Below, in pieces: positions 34,000 to 46,356 of a stretch of DNA of 64,000 nucleotides (position 1 is its first letter; each line of letters opens with the position of its first letter). Under the pieces are notes generated by a model, which saw only the letters and a list, made by a program, of their open reading frames with translations, was not told the origin of the DNA and made no database searches. Made by a program: the position numbers and the translations under genes. Source of the DNA: Davidsoniella eucalypti (taxonomy: Eukaryota; Ascomycota; Sordariomycetes; Microascales; Ceratocystidaceae); contig RMBW01000005.1 in assembly GCA_004009845.1 (NCBI GenBank), positions 580,590 through 644,589 on the forward strand. The letters run 5' to 3'.

Positions 34000-35312
34000 A
34001 TGGCGGTTTGGAATGTACGTATCAGCATCACACAGACAAGCACAACAAAGCTTCTATATTCTGACAGCCAGCTAGATCTTTCGAATACTCGGCGATATAT
34101 CGCACGCATCATCAAAATGCATCCTGATTGCTGCAATTCATCGTAACCGGAGCGCTGAAGGTATGTATCCAAAGATACCGCTATATATGCTTTGTTGGCT
34201 AGTGTACCAAGCTGACAATTGCTGCCTACAGGCGTCTCCCTCATCACTCAGATGTTCTACGCCCTCGTCTTCGTAACAAGATACACCGATCTCTTTGAAG
34301 AAACACACGCCTGGAACGCCATATTCAAGGTGTTCTATATACTCACATCATTTTACTCTCTTTACATCATCACCCTCATGCAGTTCAAGTTCCCCCGTAC
34401 CCGTGAGATGGAGCTTTCGTGGAAGCTAGGTGGTGCTATCTTGGCTGGTTCTTTCCTATTGACACCGTTCGTCTACTGGTTAGCATCATACGAATACTCA
34501 TCCGTTTCGACTGTAAGTACCAAAATTATAGCGACAGCCATGTTTAAACATATACTGACTCCTCTTAGTTCCTTTGGGAGTTCTCGCAAATTCTTGAGTC
34601 GGTTTGTGTCTTGCCCCAGCTTCTGCTGTTGCGCCAGACTGACATACCAACTGTCATCAATTCATACTACTTGGTTGCACTGGCTAGCTACCGTGGTCTA
34701 TACGTCATGAATTGGTTCGTTCGCGCATTGGATCCCAACGATAGAGTCAACAAGGTGTCGGTTTTCTTTGGAATCATCCAGACTATTCTGTACGCCGACT
34801 TCTTCTATGTATACTACAGTCGCCAGCGCGTCAAGCTTCGCAATGGATGTGTTATTGATTCTGAAGATATGGACCGTGGTTGGATTATCAACCGCATCTT
34901 CGGACGTAACGTTCAACCTATCCCCACCCATGATGAAGAGAATCCTGGCCCAATTGGTGGCCAAGGCTCCCTCTTAGGCAATGGCATTACTATCGGTGGA
35001 TCTAACAACCGCTCAACATCGCGTGCCAAGTGGGGTGCTCGCGGTATATCTATCAGTGCTGACGATGACACACTGGAGCAGGCGGGAAGCAGCTCACACG
35101 ATGACCTGGACCAAAATGTCGACCCTGACGCTAATATGAAGGATCCCGATGAGTTGGCACTTGCATTAGACGACGATGACAGCTCAGAGGATGGCCGCCC
35201 TTTGGACCAAGGTGTTTCGGATGATAGTGATGATGATACTTCGCCTGACGCCTCTAAGAAGCCATTAACTGGTGGTTCCGGTATCAAGGGTGGTGAAGAG
35301 TGGCGTGATTAG
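34000..35312 (+). CDS. erd2: ER lumen protein-retaining (KDEL/HDEL) receptor
   Basis: Four exons, 34000-34014, 34076-34160, 34232-34512 and 34569-35312, encode 374 residues; the first exon contributes only MAVWN. The core matches Erd2: ILGDISHASSKCILIAAIHR, then GVSLITQMFYALVFVTRYTD and FYILTSFYSLYIITLM, and later the FLWEFSQILESVCVLPQL helix and YRGLYVMNWFVRA. Seven hydrophobic helices are visible. The receptor returns escaped ER proteins from the Golgi by recognising their C-terminal HDEL/KDEL. After the last helix (about residue 225) comes a cytoplasmic tail of roughly 150 residues, rich in Asp, Ser and Gly, absent from the 219-residue yeast protein. The family is certain; the role of the tail is unknown. 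Confidence 0.96.
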
Positions 35313-35791
35313 ATTTTCTAGGTGGGGGATGATTCCTACGATAGCTCCAGCGTGTTTATATAAAGCATAGTATAGTGATTTTGACAATGTCATTACGATT
35401 CAAGCAAGTTATCATCTGCGCATCTCATAGATGATATCCATTCTCATGTATAGACGAGGGTTGGAGGAGATAAGGGTTTATCACTTCTGTCATGACGTTA
35501 GTCATCTAATGGTGGGGCCAGGCAATCTCACCGCCCGCATACGGATCTCAGCCTTAGCCCTGCATATGTTAAAGTCAATTCTATCCAGCCTTGCGTGACA
35601 CCGATTTTGACAATATCTATCTACATTTTCCTATCAATTATCTCCTTCATCTGCGTATACTCACAATATCGAGTACGAAACCTGAAAGTCCAACCATTGA
35701 TTATCCGGCAATCTATTTTTAAATTTGAAATACCTCCTTCTCTGGCCATCGAAACACCATAATAACATAGAAAGCCTATCTTATATACAAC
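35313..35791. other. Spacer
   Basis: About 480 bp between erd2 and the Y14 gene. It holds the 3' flank and a promoter. Nothing else is seen. Confidence 0.55.
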
Positions 35792-36370
35792 ATGGCTGAT
35801 ATGATGGAAGTTGACTCGGCACATGTTGCCACTGATGAGGCTACTGGAGCCCCCGCAGCGACGCTATCTCGTGATAATGAGATGCAGACACACACACGTG
35901 CGACAGCGGTCAGATCGATTGAGGGCTGGATCATCGTGGTAACCAATATCCATGAGGAGGCGGATGAGGAGACGGTGCAGGATGTGTTCTCTGAGTACGG
36001 TGAAGTGAAGAATCTGCATCTTAACTTGGATCGTCGGAGTGGTTACGTCAAGGTATGAATTCACGCTATCCATTGACGAGTTCCTTCTTGTCGTCCATCA
36101 GCTTTAGGCTCGATTTTCACCTTGCTAACAAGATGATATATATAGGGTTATGCATTGATTGAGTATGCTACCTTGGAAGAAGCTCGGGCTGCCATCAACG
36201 GTGTCCATGAGACCAAGATCTTGGACCAGACGGTGGATGTCGACTTCGCTTTTGTGCGGCCGCCACCCGGCGCTAAGGGTGGAAACGGCGGTGGACGTAG
36301 TGGAAGATCTGGCCCTCAGCGTGGGCGGGGCCGTAGCCGAAGCCGTAGCCGGAGCCCTGAGAAGAAGTAA
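35792..36370 (+). CDS. Exon-junction complex protein Y14 (RBM8A)
   Basis: Two exons, 35792-36052 and 36146-36370, encode 161 residues. A short acidic N-terminus precedes RSIEGWIIVVTNIHEEADEE, the Y14 opening with RNP2. The intron falls inside RNP1 (GYVK then GYALIEY), and the RRM ends at FAFVRPPPG. The tail is rich in Arg, Gly and Ser (RSRSRSRSPEKK). Y14 pairs with Mago to lock the exon-junction complex on spliced mRNA. Size and domain order match the family. Confidence 0.95.
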
Positions 36371-36415
36371 GGCTTTAATGTTGATACTGACGACCAACAA
36401 TTGGTCTATGGGGGA

Positions 36416-36433
36416 GGGGGGGGGGGGGGGGGG
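36416..36433. repeat. Poly-G tract, 18 bp
   Basis: An 18-base G run just downstream of the Y14 stop, preceded by GGGGGA. The length may be unreliable in sequencing. Confidence 0.7.
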
Positions 36434-39400
36434 CTAAAGTAAAGGGAGAATCTGTTTTCTTCCTTTTCTTTCCATGATTATATCAAAATATTTGCACTTT
36501 TTTTAGCCGGTGTTTTTATGAGTATCTTTCTGATATGGTTCTAGGGATTTCTAGTTTGGACATTTTATCTAGAGTCTTTTTGGGATCACCCTGGAAAGTA
36601 AAGTACACAAGAAAAACACTGGCGTTTAATCACACGAAATTAACAGGTACGTCGACTAATTCGTCTAGAAGCAAGCACAAGGGTTTTCTCAACTGATACT
36701 AAAAACTGACCGCTCATGCCCTTCTCCAGATATTGTGCACATTCCGAAATCAATTCGTAGCGACATTCGGCAAGAAAAACTGAATGCTATACTGGTACAT
36801 TCATAAAGTCGGTCGCATGCAGTCATATGCATGACTTCCGTTGCTTCTCGATCCTGGGACCGGCGTTTTGCTCTTGTTCCGAATGTTCGGAGAAGATAGA
36901 GCAGATCCCTCGTCTAACATTGACGATGGGCCTATAAGTCGGCTATAATATGGCGGTAAATATGACTAGAACAATATTCCAGCTGGCAGGAAAACGGAAC
37001 CTCGTACGAGAGGTTCAAGTTAGGAAGCATCTTTCTCTTATCGTACATCCATCCTCTCATGTAACGACCCAACCCCAACCCCGCTGTACCTGGACTATGG
37101 ATTCTGGGTCTACGGTCAAGATCGGTGCCCTGTTTCCCGACTGATCTTGCATGCTAATATCTCGCCTAAATGCGATGAGATCTAGCAAACATGAAAGCAA
37201 TGAGGGGACGCGGTGAAGAAACCCGACACATACACCTATCTTGGTTCCGGTCTTGTCCGATATGTTCTCCTCACGGTCTCACGGCGTACCTCTCGGTGAA
37301 TAGGTAAGACATAAAGGTTTAAGGTTAAACGAAGCTGCTAAGTTGTATTTGGAGAAATACAGAGGGATGATGTGACGCCTTCCTTTTATCTCTTGTTTAT
37401 ATTGGGAATGGGGGAACAAATAGTTTCTTTTTTCCATGCTTTGTCGGACAGACGACGACAACAATACGGAAGGGAAATAGCAAGAAATAGTTAGATCCCA
37501 CGGAGATGATGACCGAGATGGTCCAAGCCATGCCATTTAATGTCATGCCATGGCTATCACGAATCGGGCAAGGCTGAGCACGAGCGAGCTGCTCACTTTA
37601 TGTGCTACCCGGCCAGGGACCGGTTTTTTTCTTTTTTTTTCTTTCTCCTCGAAGCTACTATACAGATATACTATATATTTGGTCATTTCTTGGCATATCT
37701 GTGGAGAAGAAAAAGAACAAGGTTCACGGGCTAAGTCTTTCTTTCATTTCGTAGTGTTTTCGTCTTCGATCTACTCCAAAGCAAATTGAGAAGAACTCAC
37801 GAATATGATGCGGAAGAGCATGACATTGAGGAAAGTGCCTCAACAGGCGATAAAGAGGCTAGGTGGAAGAAGGTCGGTTATAATAGGTTCCCCAAAATTG
37901 TCGTGTTCGTGGTAGATTGGGAGGCAAAAAACTCTTGATATCTCATTTGAGTAGTCAGTTGCAAATGCCAGCCCGTCACCGAGAGTGGATCAGTCGATGC
38001 TTGTACCAACGAGATAATCTGGGGTATGTTGTAGCTGTGTATTGATGAAAGCAAAGGTTGAAGTCATATCTAGATATGAGACCTGGAGGATACAGTGTAT
38101 AATTAGGGTTAGGATATTTTTGTATCACAATCGAAAGATTGATATGAAGCTAGTACTAGCAAGTATAAGGACGACGCAACTAATTTGGAGCCAATGATGC
38201 AGCAGACTGTTGTCATTGACAAGATAGCCAAGTCTTTTTTCTTCTCTTGTTGTCTCGTTAGACCAGAAAACAAGCTTTTCCTCTACGCACAAAACAAAAA
38301 GCAGATCATAGAAAGCCAAAAGGAAAACGAGAGAGACAGAGAGAAAGCGGCTCCAAAAATGAGCTTAACTTTTATTTTATTTTTATTTTTCTTATTCTCT
38401 CCCTAATTTGCTATCTTGTCAGAGTCCAATATATCGATCTATAACCATGTTATACTCTTTTTTTTTTTTTTTTGGCCACGAGGTCTACGATGCCAAGATG
38501 CCAAGCCTGCGCCAAGACTCGACGAAGGATTTATCTTTTGTTTGGCTGGGCCAACCAAAATAATGATAGAGAAGGAGGAGAAGTTGACCGATAAATCGTG
38601 TTAAAATAAAAAAAGAAAGAAGGGAAGAGGAGGCATCTCCAACTATGAGATGACCTTTTTTTTTTCCCTTCCGATCCTTTACTTTTTTGAACTTAGGATA
38701 CACGTTTTTTACAGATGAAAACAAAAGGGTTCGTTGATCATGGTTCTTGGCTTTTGATTTTCTTGGCCCTGACATCCCAAAAGAAATGATTATGTGTCTT
38801 TACCCCGGATTTTGCAGTGCATATAGGCCGGATACTTTGCAAGTCAAGAAGCGCTGATCTCGTGTATCGTTGGCTAGCGATGTCTCTCTCTATACATGAC
38901 ACGAAGAGGGGTCTTCTTTCACCAATGTGCTAGACTACTTTGAAAGAGTTTCCATGTTAAGTAGTATTTGCCATCTTCCTCCCATTGATGGTGATGATGT
39001 CAGTCAAAGACATGGGCCATAATACTGCCAACACATACGTGATAAAACGCCCAGAGTCCGGGGAAATAGCTCAAAGCAGACAGCAAACAACTACCCAAGT
39101 AGAAAAGAAAAAAGACTGGCGAGGGTCTTGTGACTTGTCGAGCATAGAGTTGCAGAGGATCAGGGAAGGAAAAGCACAGGAGAGAGAGAGGGGACAGAGA
39201 ACCCAAAACGACTCAGAATCCGGGGAGACGATGTCAAAGGAAGAAGCAAAGGAGGCTGGCTGTAGTCGGACAACACCATATGGTCCTCTTGTGTAATCTT
39301 TGGGCGCTTATTTTCAGTATATATGTATTGGATTACACAACATACAGATTCCACAGAAGGACAGACCTCTTGTCGAATAAGGACATAACTCTCGAACTAG

Positions 39401-40199
39401 GGGAATCTGCAAGCCGGCAAAGAACTAAGCCTGGAAGATGGAAGCCAAATGAGAGAGAGAGAGAGAGGAAGTCTTGGCGGCCGTTTTGTCTCTTTGAGCC
39501 TGTCCTGGTACATAAAATTCGTGCTTATTCGGAGATTTTGTGACTAGTAGTGCTAAGTCTATACAGACAAGTATATCGCGTTTATGGCGCGTTGTATGCT
39601 CTATATTCTCAGTATTCTCCCAGTCCCACTCCCCGGCCGGACTTGGCATGCCCTCTCTTTTCTCTCAATAATGCTATAATCTCTCCCCCCCGCATTCTCT
39701 TGTTGACAGGTAACAAGAGTAAGAACAGACACTAGTGCAGCATCTATCTTCTCTTGCTTTACTCCAACTTTTCCTGCCCGCTAGTAGGAATTACCACGTA
39801 TAGCTAGAGTCTAAGCGGCTGAAGAAAGGCTCCTTGTAGCAGGGCGGGGCTTGTCTAAGTGAGACAGACAGAAGCCCTTTTCTGTGACGGCGGGCAGAGA
39901 TAGGTTTACTTGCTTTCGGACACTATCTCAGTACGATGGTAGCTGTAGTAGTTGCTATCAAGGGGGTATGGTACCTTTGCCGGACAGCTAGACTCTGGGC
40001 ATGCTCGAAATGTATATAAAGACATCGGCGTCCGCCGTCCTGTTTAGGTCTGCTGCCGTTCATTACAAGACGGAGCTGCCACTGGACACCAGACATCTCA
40101 TTGAAAGCACTGAAATCATATATATAGTCCGTCTATTTCTCTCTCTATATACATCCTTCTATTTCTCTCTTACGCTCATAAACAATCTCTTCACTCGCC
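36434..40199. other. 3.8-kb gene-free spacer upstream of the carboxylate transporter
   Basis: No open frame here resembles a protein. There are several T and A runs (for example near 37625 and 38458-38474) and pyrimidine-rich stretches near the transporter. It may contain a long regulatory region or non-coding transcript; sequence alone does not say. Confidence 0.45.
39628..39849. promoter_or_regulatory. CreA-like carbon-repression sites upstream of the transporter
   Basis: Three matches to the SYGGRG consensus lie 350-570 bp upstream of the start: in CCCCGG near 39631, CCCCGC at 39687-39692 (reverse strand) and GCGGGG at 39844-39849. Carboxylate transporters of this type are repressed by glucose through CreA/Mig1 in other fungi. 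The motif is short, so chance matches are likely. Confidence 0.35.
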
Positions 40200-41891
40200 A
40201 TGTCGCCCCCCGAGCCCGCGGACCCTCTGGCCAAGGGCACCTTAGCTACAGCCAAGCAGGCCTTCCGGGACCTTTTCATCTGGAAGCAGCGCGTCGTCAT
40301 AACCAACGACGCCGGCGAAACCCGCTGCGAATGGCACGATCCAGAGCCGCTGGCCAACCCTTTCAAGCTGTTTGCTAGTCTTAACATGCGTGCGTGGATC
40401 AACTTCTTCGTCGGCTTTGCTGCCTGGACCGCCGATGCCTTTGACTTCCACGCTCTCAGCATCCAGACCGTCAAGCTTGCCAAGTACTATGACCGCTCCA
40501 AGACAGACATTACTACTGCCATCACCTTGACGCTCTTGTTGCGCAGTGTTGGCGCAGCGCTGTTTGGCTTGCCCGGTGACAAATGGGGACGCAAGTGGCC
40601 GTTGGTGTTCAACATGATTGTCCTGGGCCTGCTGCAGATTGCCACCATCTACTGCAAGACTTTCCAGCAGTTTTTGGCAGTGCGTAGTCTGTTTGGCTTG
40701 TTCATGGGTGGTGTCTATGGAAACGCCGTGTCCATGGCTTTAGAACATTGCCCGTAAGTTACAACTCCTTGCTATTGATCCAACGCTCAGAGGACTATAT
40801 GCTAACTTTGTCTCGAGTAACTCTTCCCGTGGTCTGATGTCGGGAATCCTACAGCAGGGCTACTCGTTCGGCTACGTGCTGGCTGCCATTGCCAACCTTT
40901 CTGTAGGTGGTGACGTTGATAGCTGGAAGACCATCTTCTGGGCCGGAGGTAAGAATATGAATTTAACCCTGCCACAACCCTTAATGAGCCCTTATAAACA
41001 GCACAGTGCTAACCCTTGACTCTTTTACTTTAAAAAGCCGGTCTTTCCATCGGTGTCGGCCTTCTTCGTATCCTATTCCCTGAATCGCAGCAGTTTCTTG
41101 ATGCCAAGAAGAACAAGACTACGAGTGTCAAGACTCCGGGTGTCTTCTGGAATGACGCCAAGAAGATGCTGCGTAGTGAATGGCGCATGTGCGTCTACTG
41201 CGTTGTACTTATGACATGGTTCAACTACTTCTCGCACACTACTCAAGACTCGTACACCACCTTCATGTTGACGCAGAAGCAGCTGAGCAACAAGGGGGCA
41301 TCGCGTGCTTCTATTCTCATGAAGACAGGAGCTTGCGTCGGTGGCACTATCATCGGCTATCTATCGCAGTTTGTCGGCCGTCGTCGCGCAATCTTCATCT
41401 CCGCCCTGACCGCCGGAGCCCTGATCCCCGCCTGGATCTTGCCGATTGGCGAGCGCAAGTTGTCTGTCGGTGGCTTCTTCCTGCAGTTCTTCGTGCAGGG
41501 TGCATGGGGAGTTGTCCCAATCCACCTAAGCGAGCTGTCGCCGCCGGCCTTCCGATCCAGTTTCTCTGGCATCACGTATCAGCTGGGCAACATGATCTCA
41601 TCGCCGTCGTCTCAAATCATCAATGCTGTGGCGGAGAAGACGTTTGTGCACACACATACCGGCCAGAAGGTTGAGGCGTACGGCCCGACTATGGGTGTCG
41701 CCACGGCCATCATCGCCATTGGTCTGGCCATCACTACCATGTTTGGCCCCGAGCGACGCGGTAGAGAATTCCAGCATGCAGTTGCTGGTGTTACTTCTGA
41801 AGATGTTGCAAAGAACGTGCAGTTCTCAGATGACGAAGAAAAGGTTACAGCCGCCCACGAGGAAAGAAATTCAACAGAGCGCAAGGCTTGA
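40200..41891 (+). CDS. Jen1-type monocarboxylate transporter (MFS)
   Basis: Three exons, 40200-40753, 40818-40948 and 41038-41891, encode 512 residues with about twelve hydrophobic helices. The motif NYFSHTTQDSYTT matches the NXX(S/T)HX(S/T)QDXXXT signature of the Jen1 lactate/pyruvate/dicarboxylate family. The MFS loop motif GDKWGRKW lies between helices 2 and 3. The N-terminus reads DPEPLANPFKLFASLNMRAW, also typical. The protein should import carboxylates with protons at the plasma membrane. The C-terminal tail is charged (SDDEEKVTAAHEERN), where trafficking signals usually lie. The exact substrate cannot be read from sequence. Confidence 0.95.
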
Positions 41892-42376
41892 GAGCTGTAA
41901 GGGGATGCAATGTATATCTTAGAACCGGAGGAAGTATATACACAGCTGGAGAATAATGAAGAGAAATAAATAATATGACCCCAACATAACCCTCATGTCC
42001 GCTGATATTACGTTTAAAATTAGTCGTGCTTTACGATGAGAGCGCATGACATGACATCTTTGAAGTCTGGCTCACACATAGCAGCACAAGAGGAAGAACA
42101 TAAATGACTTGTATAATTTGCAGTTGTTCTGTGACTGTTTGGTGTATTATAAGGTGCTTCTGTTATACATTGTGACCGAGTCCTGCTGAAGACTCAAGTA
42201 GAGAAACGGAACGGCCCTTCTTCTCATAGAAGAATGAGCGAATCCAACTATTGCCGATTTAAGTTGATGATTGGTTCTTTTGATGTTTTCCAAGATTCGG
42301 GAAGTCTTTTGGCTTCATGTCCTAGTACTACTATAAGACGGCAAAGGGGAGGTAGTGGACAGGTTAGCACTATGAG
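41892..42376. other. Spacer between convergent genes
   Basis: About 485 bp of 3' flanks. No feature is seen. Confidence 0.6.
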
Positions 42377-42887
42377 CTATACGGGACTCTTTCGTTTGCG
42401 CAGCACATAAGCTGTTCTCTCTTGACGCCTCTTACGATGCTCAGATATCAAGAATGAATATTTTGCTAGTAGGGAGGGGGGTAACAGGAGAATGAAATAA
42501 AAGCAAAATGATGACTGTCAACTTACACCTATCGAAGAGCCAATACGACGAAACACACAATATGGGCAATGCAATCATGCCACGAATCCACTTGCCAGCC
42601 GCCCGCTTATATAGTTTCTTTTGTACTAGAGGCGTCTGCTTTGAAAACGGAATCGATTCATCGATGACGGCCGGGACTGTGACCTTGGGAAGGACTGGCG
42701 GAGGAGCATCTGGTATGACTTTAGAGCGGGGGCTGTAGTCTAGGACGATTCTCTTGGGCTTGCCATTGGCTGTCACAGGAGTCGGAGATGGAGGTAATGA
42801 TGGTGGCGGTGGTGGCGGCTTGATAGTGCCATAAAATCGCCGCGTTGACGGCTGCTCAATGAGCCGCAATAGACGGAGAGACTTCAT
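42377..42887 (-). CDS. Small single-pass membrane protein, probably mitochondrial
   Basis: Two exons on the minus strand, 42887-42527 and 42465-42377, encode 149 residues. The second exon was found by following the phase: a GTAAGT donor leaves one base, and the acceptor then gives a 30-codon basic tail (SEHRKRRQERTAYVLRKRK). The N-terminus (MKSLRLLRLIEQPSTRRFYG) is Arg/Leu-rich without acidic residues except one Glu, typical of a mitochondrial presequence. A proline-rich stretch follows, and one hydrophobic segment (IRGMIALPILCVSSYWLF) near residues 101-118. The shape suits an inner-membrane assembly factor, but I do not recognise the family. Confidence 0.75.
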
Positions 42888-43374
42888 GATATTGTGAGAA
42901 TGGCCCTCCCTTGCTACTGTTTCTCCTTTAGTTGGAACAATCTAGAACAGAAAGAGGGATAAGGGGAGACCAGAGAAGACGATTTCCCCGCCAAGGTAAG
43001 CAAGTAGTTCCGTGTTCCTGCCAACCCAAAACAAACCTATGAGAGAGTCTTCTAAGGTCTTCTAGGAGTGAAGCTTTGATTTTGACCCTTGTTCCTGTTT
43101 ATAGGGCAACCCTTACTTTGATTTTAATAAGAGCCTGAGCTCCATATATTGGTGTATACTTTTGCGTTTTTGTTTGCTGTTTACCAACAAGGATAATTCC
43201 TTTCTAGGCGGTTAATTAGAAGAATTCATGTATGTAGCTCAGATTTTTTATTTACATCTGATAAACTTGACATTATTTGGGGACTTGGAAGGTCAAGTGA
43301 CTTTAGGAATTGAAAGAACATTATATTTTTTAATTAACACCAATACTTTCTTTAGAACCATAGCACCATCTAAA
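42888..43374. other. Spacer
   Basis: About 490 bp upstream of the small membrane protein gene. No gene is seen. Confidence 0.5.
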
Positions 43375-43720
43375 CTCGCCGCAACTTTGGTCCGTCCCAC
43401 CGTAGACCTGTGCTGGTCTTTAAGCCAGTCCACCTTGTAGACGGTCTTTGTTTCAAAACGAGCCCCGAGGCGTTTTCTCGGCTCACACTCCGCTATCCAC
43501 GCTTTGAGGTCGGCATTTTAGCTGTGGGGTTTTCCATCTGCGGGCGGAAGCAAGGCACAAATGGTCACGGTCGAGGTCGACAAGCTTAACACTGCTTGTA
43601 TACCCTTGTTTCGTCAACTTATCAACTAGCTCGTAGTTCTACACGCTCAGCGCCTCCTTTCCACTCATGGAACAAGCTTCGGATCTTGTTGACAGCCTCC
43701 TGAGGGTTGTAGGAGAAGGT
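43375..43720 (-). pseudogene. Broken coding-like relic
   Basis: The minus strand at 43514-43375 reads about 47 codons without a stop (DLKAWIAECEPRKRLGARFE and onward), with GC-rich codons unlike the AT-rich surroundings. A second block at about 43720-43627 reads NPQEAVNKIRSLFHEWKGG before two stops. Together they look like a decayed gene or transposon gag-like region. I cannot assign a family. Confidence 0.35.
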
Positions 43721-43988
43721 TTTAATCTTTGTAAAAATTACCATTTTGGGACTATGTAGGTAGTTGTCGGCCAACTTTCACTTTTGCACTCTATTTGAAT
43801 AGCAGACAGATACCGTTCGTCGCCGATGCTTTTTTGGGGTTGTGTTGATAGAACGGATGACGATGAAGACCATTTTGAGAATTGAGAAAAATATGAAATT
43901 TATACTAGTGGAATAGCTATGTACAGTGATTGTTGCGTCCGTGAACAGGCATATTGTATATCTTTCTAGCCTGTTGTTTCTACTAATG

Positions 43989-46356
43989 TTAATCGTAAGT
44001 TAGACAGAAACTGAGAGGTTGAGAGTTCGGTACCATGTCAGAGGGGATTTTGACTATCTCAGGCCGCCCTCCCGAGTCCACTGGCCCAAAGTCTCGTATT
44101 TTAGCGTTTAAAGTTTTCCCGTTCTCGGTTTCTAGTTCTGCACCTTCAATGTCACCATTGTTAGAATCAACGTCAGATCCATCCTCAGAAGAGTCTAAAT
44201 CATCGGCGTCATCTTCACCCTCGTGATACTCCCCGTGATAGCTTTCGCTATCTTCTTGATCATCAAGGTGTGACCCTCCAAGATCACGGGAGTCATCGTC
44301 GACATCACCCTTGGTCTCACAGGTTCCAGACTTGGCGGCGTTGGTGGTATTCTTGTTGGTGTTATTGTTTCGATTTTTCTTTGATTTTCGATTACGTGCC
44401 TTGACTTGTTCGAGACGGCGACGTTTCTTTTCTTCTTCAATACGCTCGTTGCGAACACGCATTTCAAAGGACCGGATGAGGTAGCGAGGGGGTTCACCAA
44501 ATACAGCTTCATAATCACAAAACAGGCAAATATACTCCTCTTCAGTCGTCAAAGGAGCCTTGGCCATTTGGCGTTTATTTTTCAGCCGACGATCTCTTGC
44601 TTGATCAGCGAGTTCCTTTGTAACAGTACGTCTCTTGCGCCGGGGTTCTGGACGCTGCTGTTCTGGTGTAGGGGTAGAAGCATCTTTGCTATCCACCGAA
44701 GCAGAGGTTGATGTACAACTGGGGACAGGGACGGCTGTAGGTCTAGTTTGTTGTCCCGAGGCTTTAGACTTGGAAATATGAGCAGTGGGCGATGGAGGAC
44801 ACTCGTCCGGTGCCGAATCAGCTAGGCCGTTTGCACCAGGCCACTTCACAGCAGCATCTGGAGAGTCACAGGTGAATGTGAACTGTGTCTCAGTGGGTGA
44901 TTCCTTGGGGGGTGTGTGTTGCTGCTCCAAGAGGCTGGTAGTATCATTAGTACTAGTCCGCGTGGGAGGAAGCTTCTCAGCTCGAGCGATAGCATTAGAA
45001 ATAATACCGGGGCGAGTATCTAAAGAGAAATATCAGCTTGAGATGCGATTTGGTATAGATAGGAGTAAAGAGCAAGAGTTTCAAGCATGTATGTGTGTAT
45101 GATAGCTTACCGGTAGTAGCCCAAGTGGGACGAGCCCTTTCAGAATTCCCACCCCCTATCGAGGCTGCAGGTACTGGCCCCATACCAGTAGTACGGCTGT
45201 CAGGCCAAGCATGAGGACTTGGATTCACAAGAGCACGCAGCGGGGCTTTCGTAGTCCGAGTACGACCAAACATGCCACGGCCAGGACCAGAGATACCTTT
45301 GACGGCATGAGGTCCATTAGCAACTTTATTAACGGTGCTTCCAGACAACTGGCCGGAGACAGTCTCGTCAGATGAGGGTAGGTTAGAACCGGATGTCTGT
45401 TCATCACCCATAACATTTATGTCGATATGCGCCGAGGTAGTTGAAGTTGAGTCGACCGGAGTCAGATCAGCAGTGGGGGCAAGATTACTAGCAACTGGTT
45501 CGCTAGAAGTAGGAATCTTGCGTTTCTTTTTATTGCCATTCTGGAGCACTTCGTAGCTTCGTTCGTCATGAGATGACTGGAAGTTGTCGTTACTACCACC
45601 ATTACCTTTGGTACCCTTTGAGACAGGCTTTTTAGCAGCCACGACCTTTAAAGTAGTCGGAGGTGTAGTTGAGGGAGCCAGAAGATTAGTGACGATAGAA
45701 CGCGGGTGGGGATAACGACGTCCATTCTGAGTGGAAGTTGAAGTTGGTGATACAGCAGCAACAGAGGCAGCGACAGAGGCTGCGACAGAAGCAGCGACAG
45801 ATGCGGAAGCAGAGGTAGAAGATGGCGTAGAAAGAGCCCGGGGATGTGATTGAGGGTTTGTAGAAGAAAACAAGGAGGGATTCTGCGGCACAATAGAGAT
45901 AGAAAAGTTGTTACGGCTTCCCGATGTGGCGGGCGTGCCCGAATTGACGATGTTGCCACTTCGGGAAAGCGCAGCAGCAATAGTAGTGGTGATTTGGCTG
46001 GCGGCGTTGAGACTGCGAAGGCGATGGTCAATCGCCAAAGCGGGCGGCGGAGTAAATGGTAGTGTCGGCTTTGATGTATTGGAGGGTTGCTTGGGTGTTG
46101 GAGATGACGATGCCGCCGGTTGGTGAGACCGCACAGGAGCCATAGTACGTGTCCTCCTAGCAACTTGGGCCTGGCTCGTGGCTGTATCTATAGCTTGGTA
46201 GGCTGGATATTGAAACAACGCGGCAGGCGGCGAGTTGGAGGGCGGATATGCGATAGAGTTAGCGGCTTCGGGTGACAGACGCTCTCGCAGACGGCGCTTG
46301 GGCAGAGGATGAATTGGACGAGCCCGTGGAGAAACGGGGTCGAGGGGTTGTTGCAT
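43989..46356 (-). CDS. Large disordered protein with a CLFC motif block
   Basis: Two exons on the minus strand, 46356-45111 and 45019-43989, encode 758 residues. Most of it is Ser/Thr/Pro/Ala-rich and disordered, with a repeated SVAASVAASVAAS run near residues 185-200. The only block that looks ordered is at about 575-605: EEEYICLFCDYEAVFGEPPR, then YLIRSFEMRV, followed by a charged helix and a Lys/Arg/Asn-rich stretch that could be a nuclear signal. The tail is very acidic. A pair of cysteines (CLFC) might bind zinc with partners elsewhere. I do not recognise the family and give no function. Confidence 0.8.

Noticed and set aside
44995..45110. Read-through of the first exon of the disordered gene to 44995
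   Set aside because: The sequence after 45111 has a GTAAGC donor and becomes AT-rich; the spliced version joins to a long second exon in phase.
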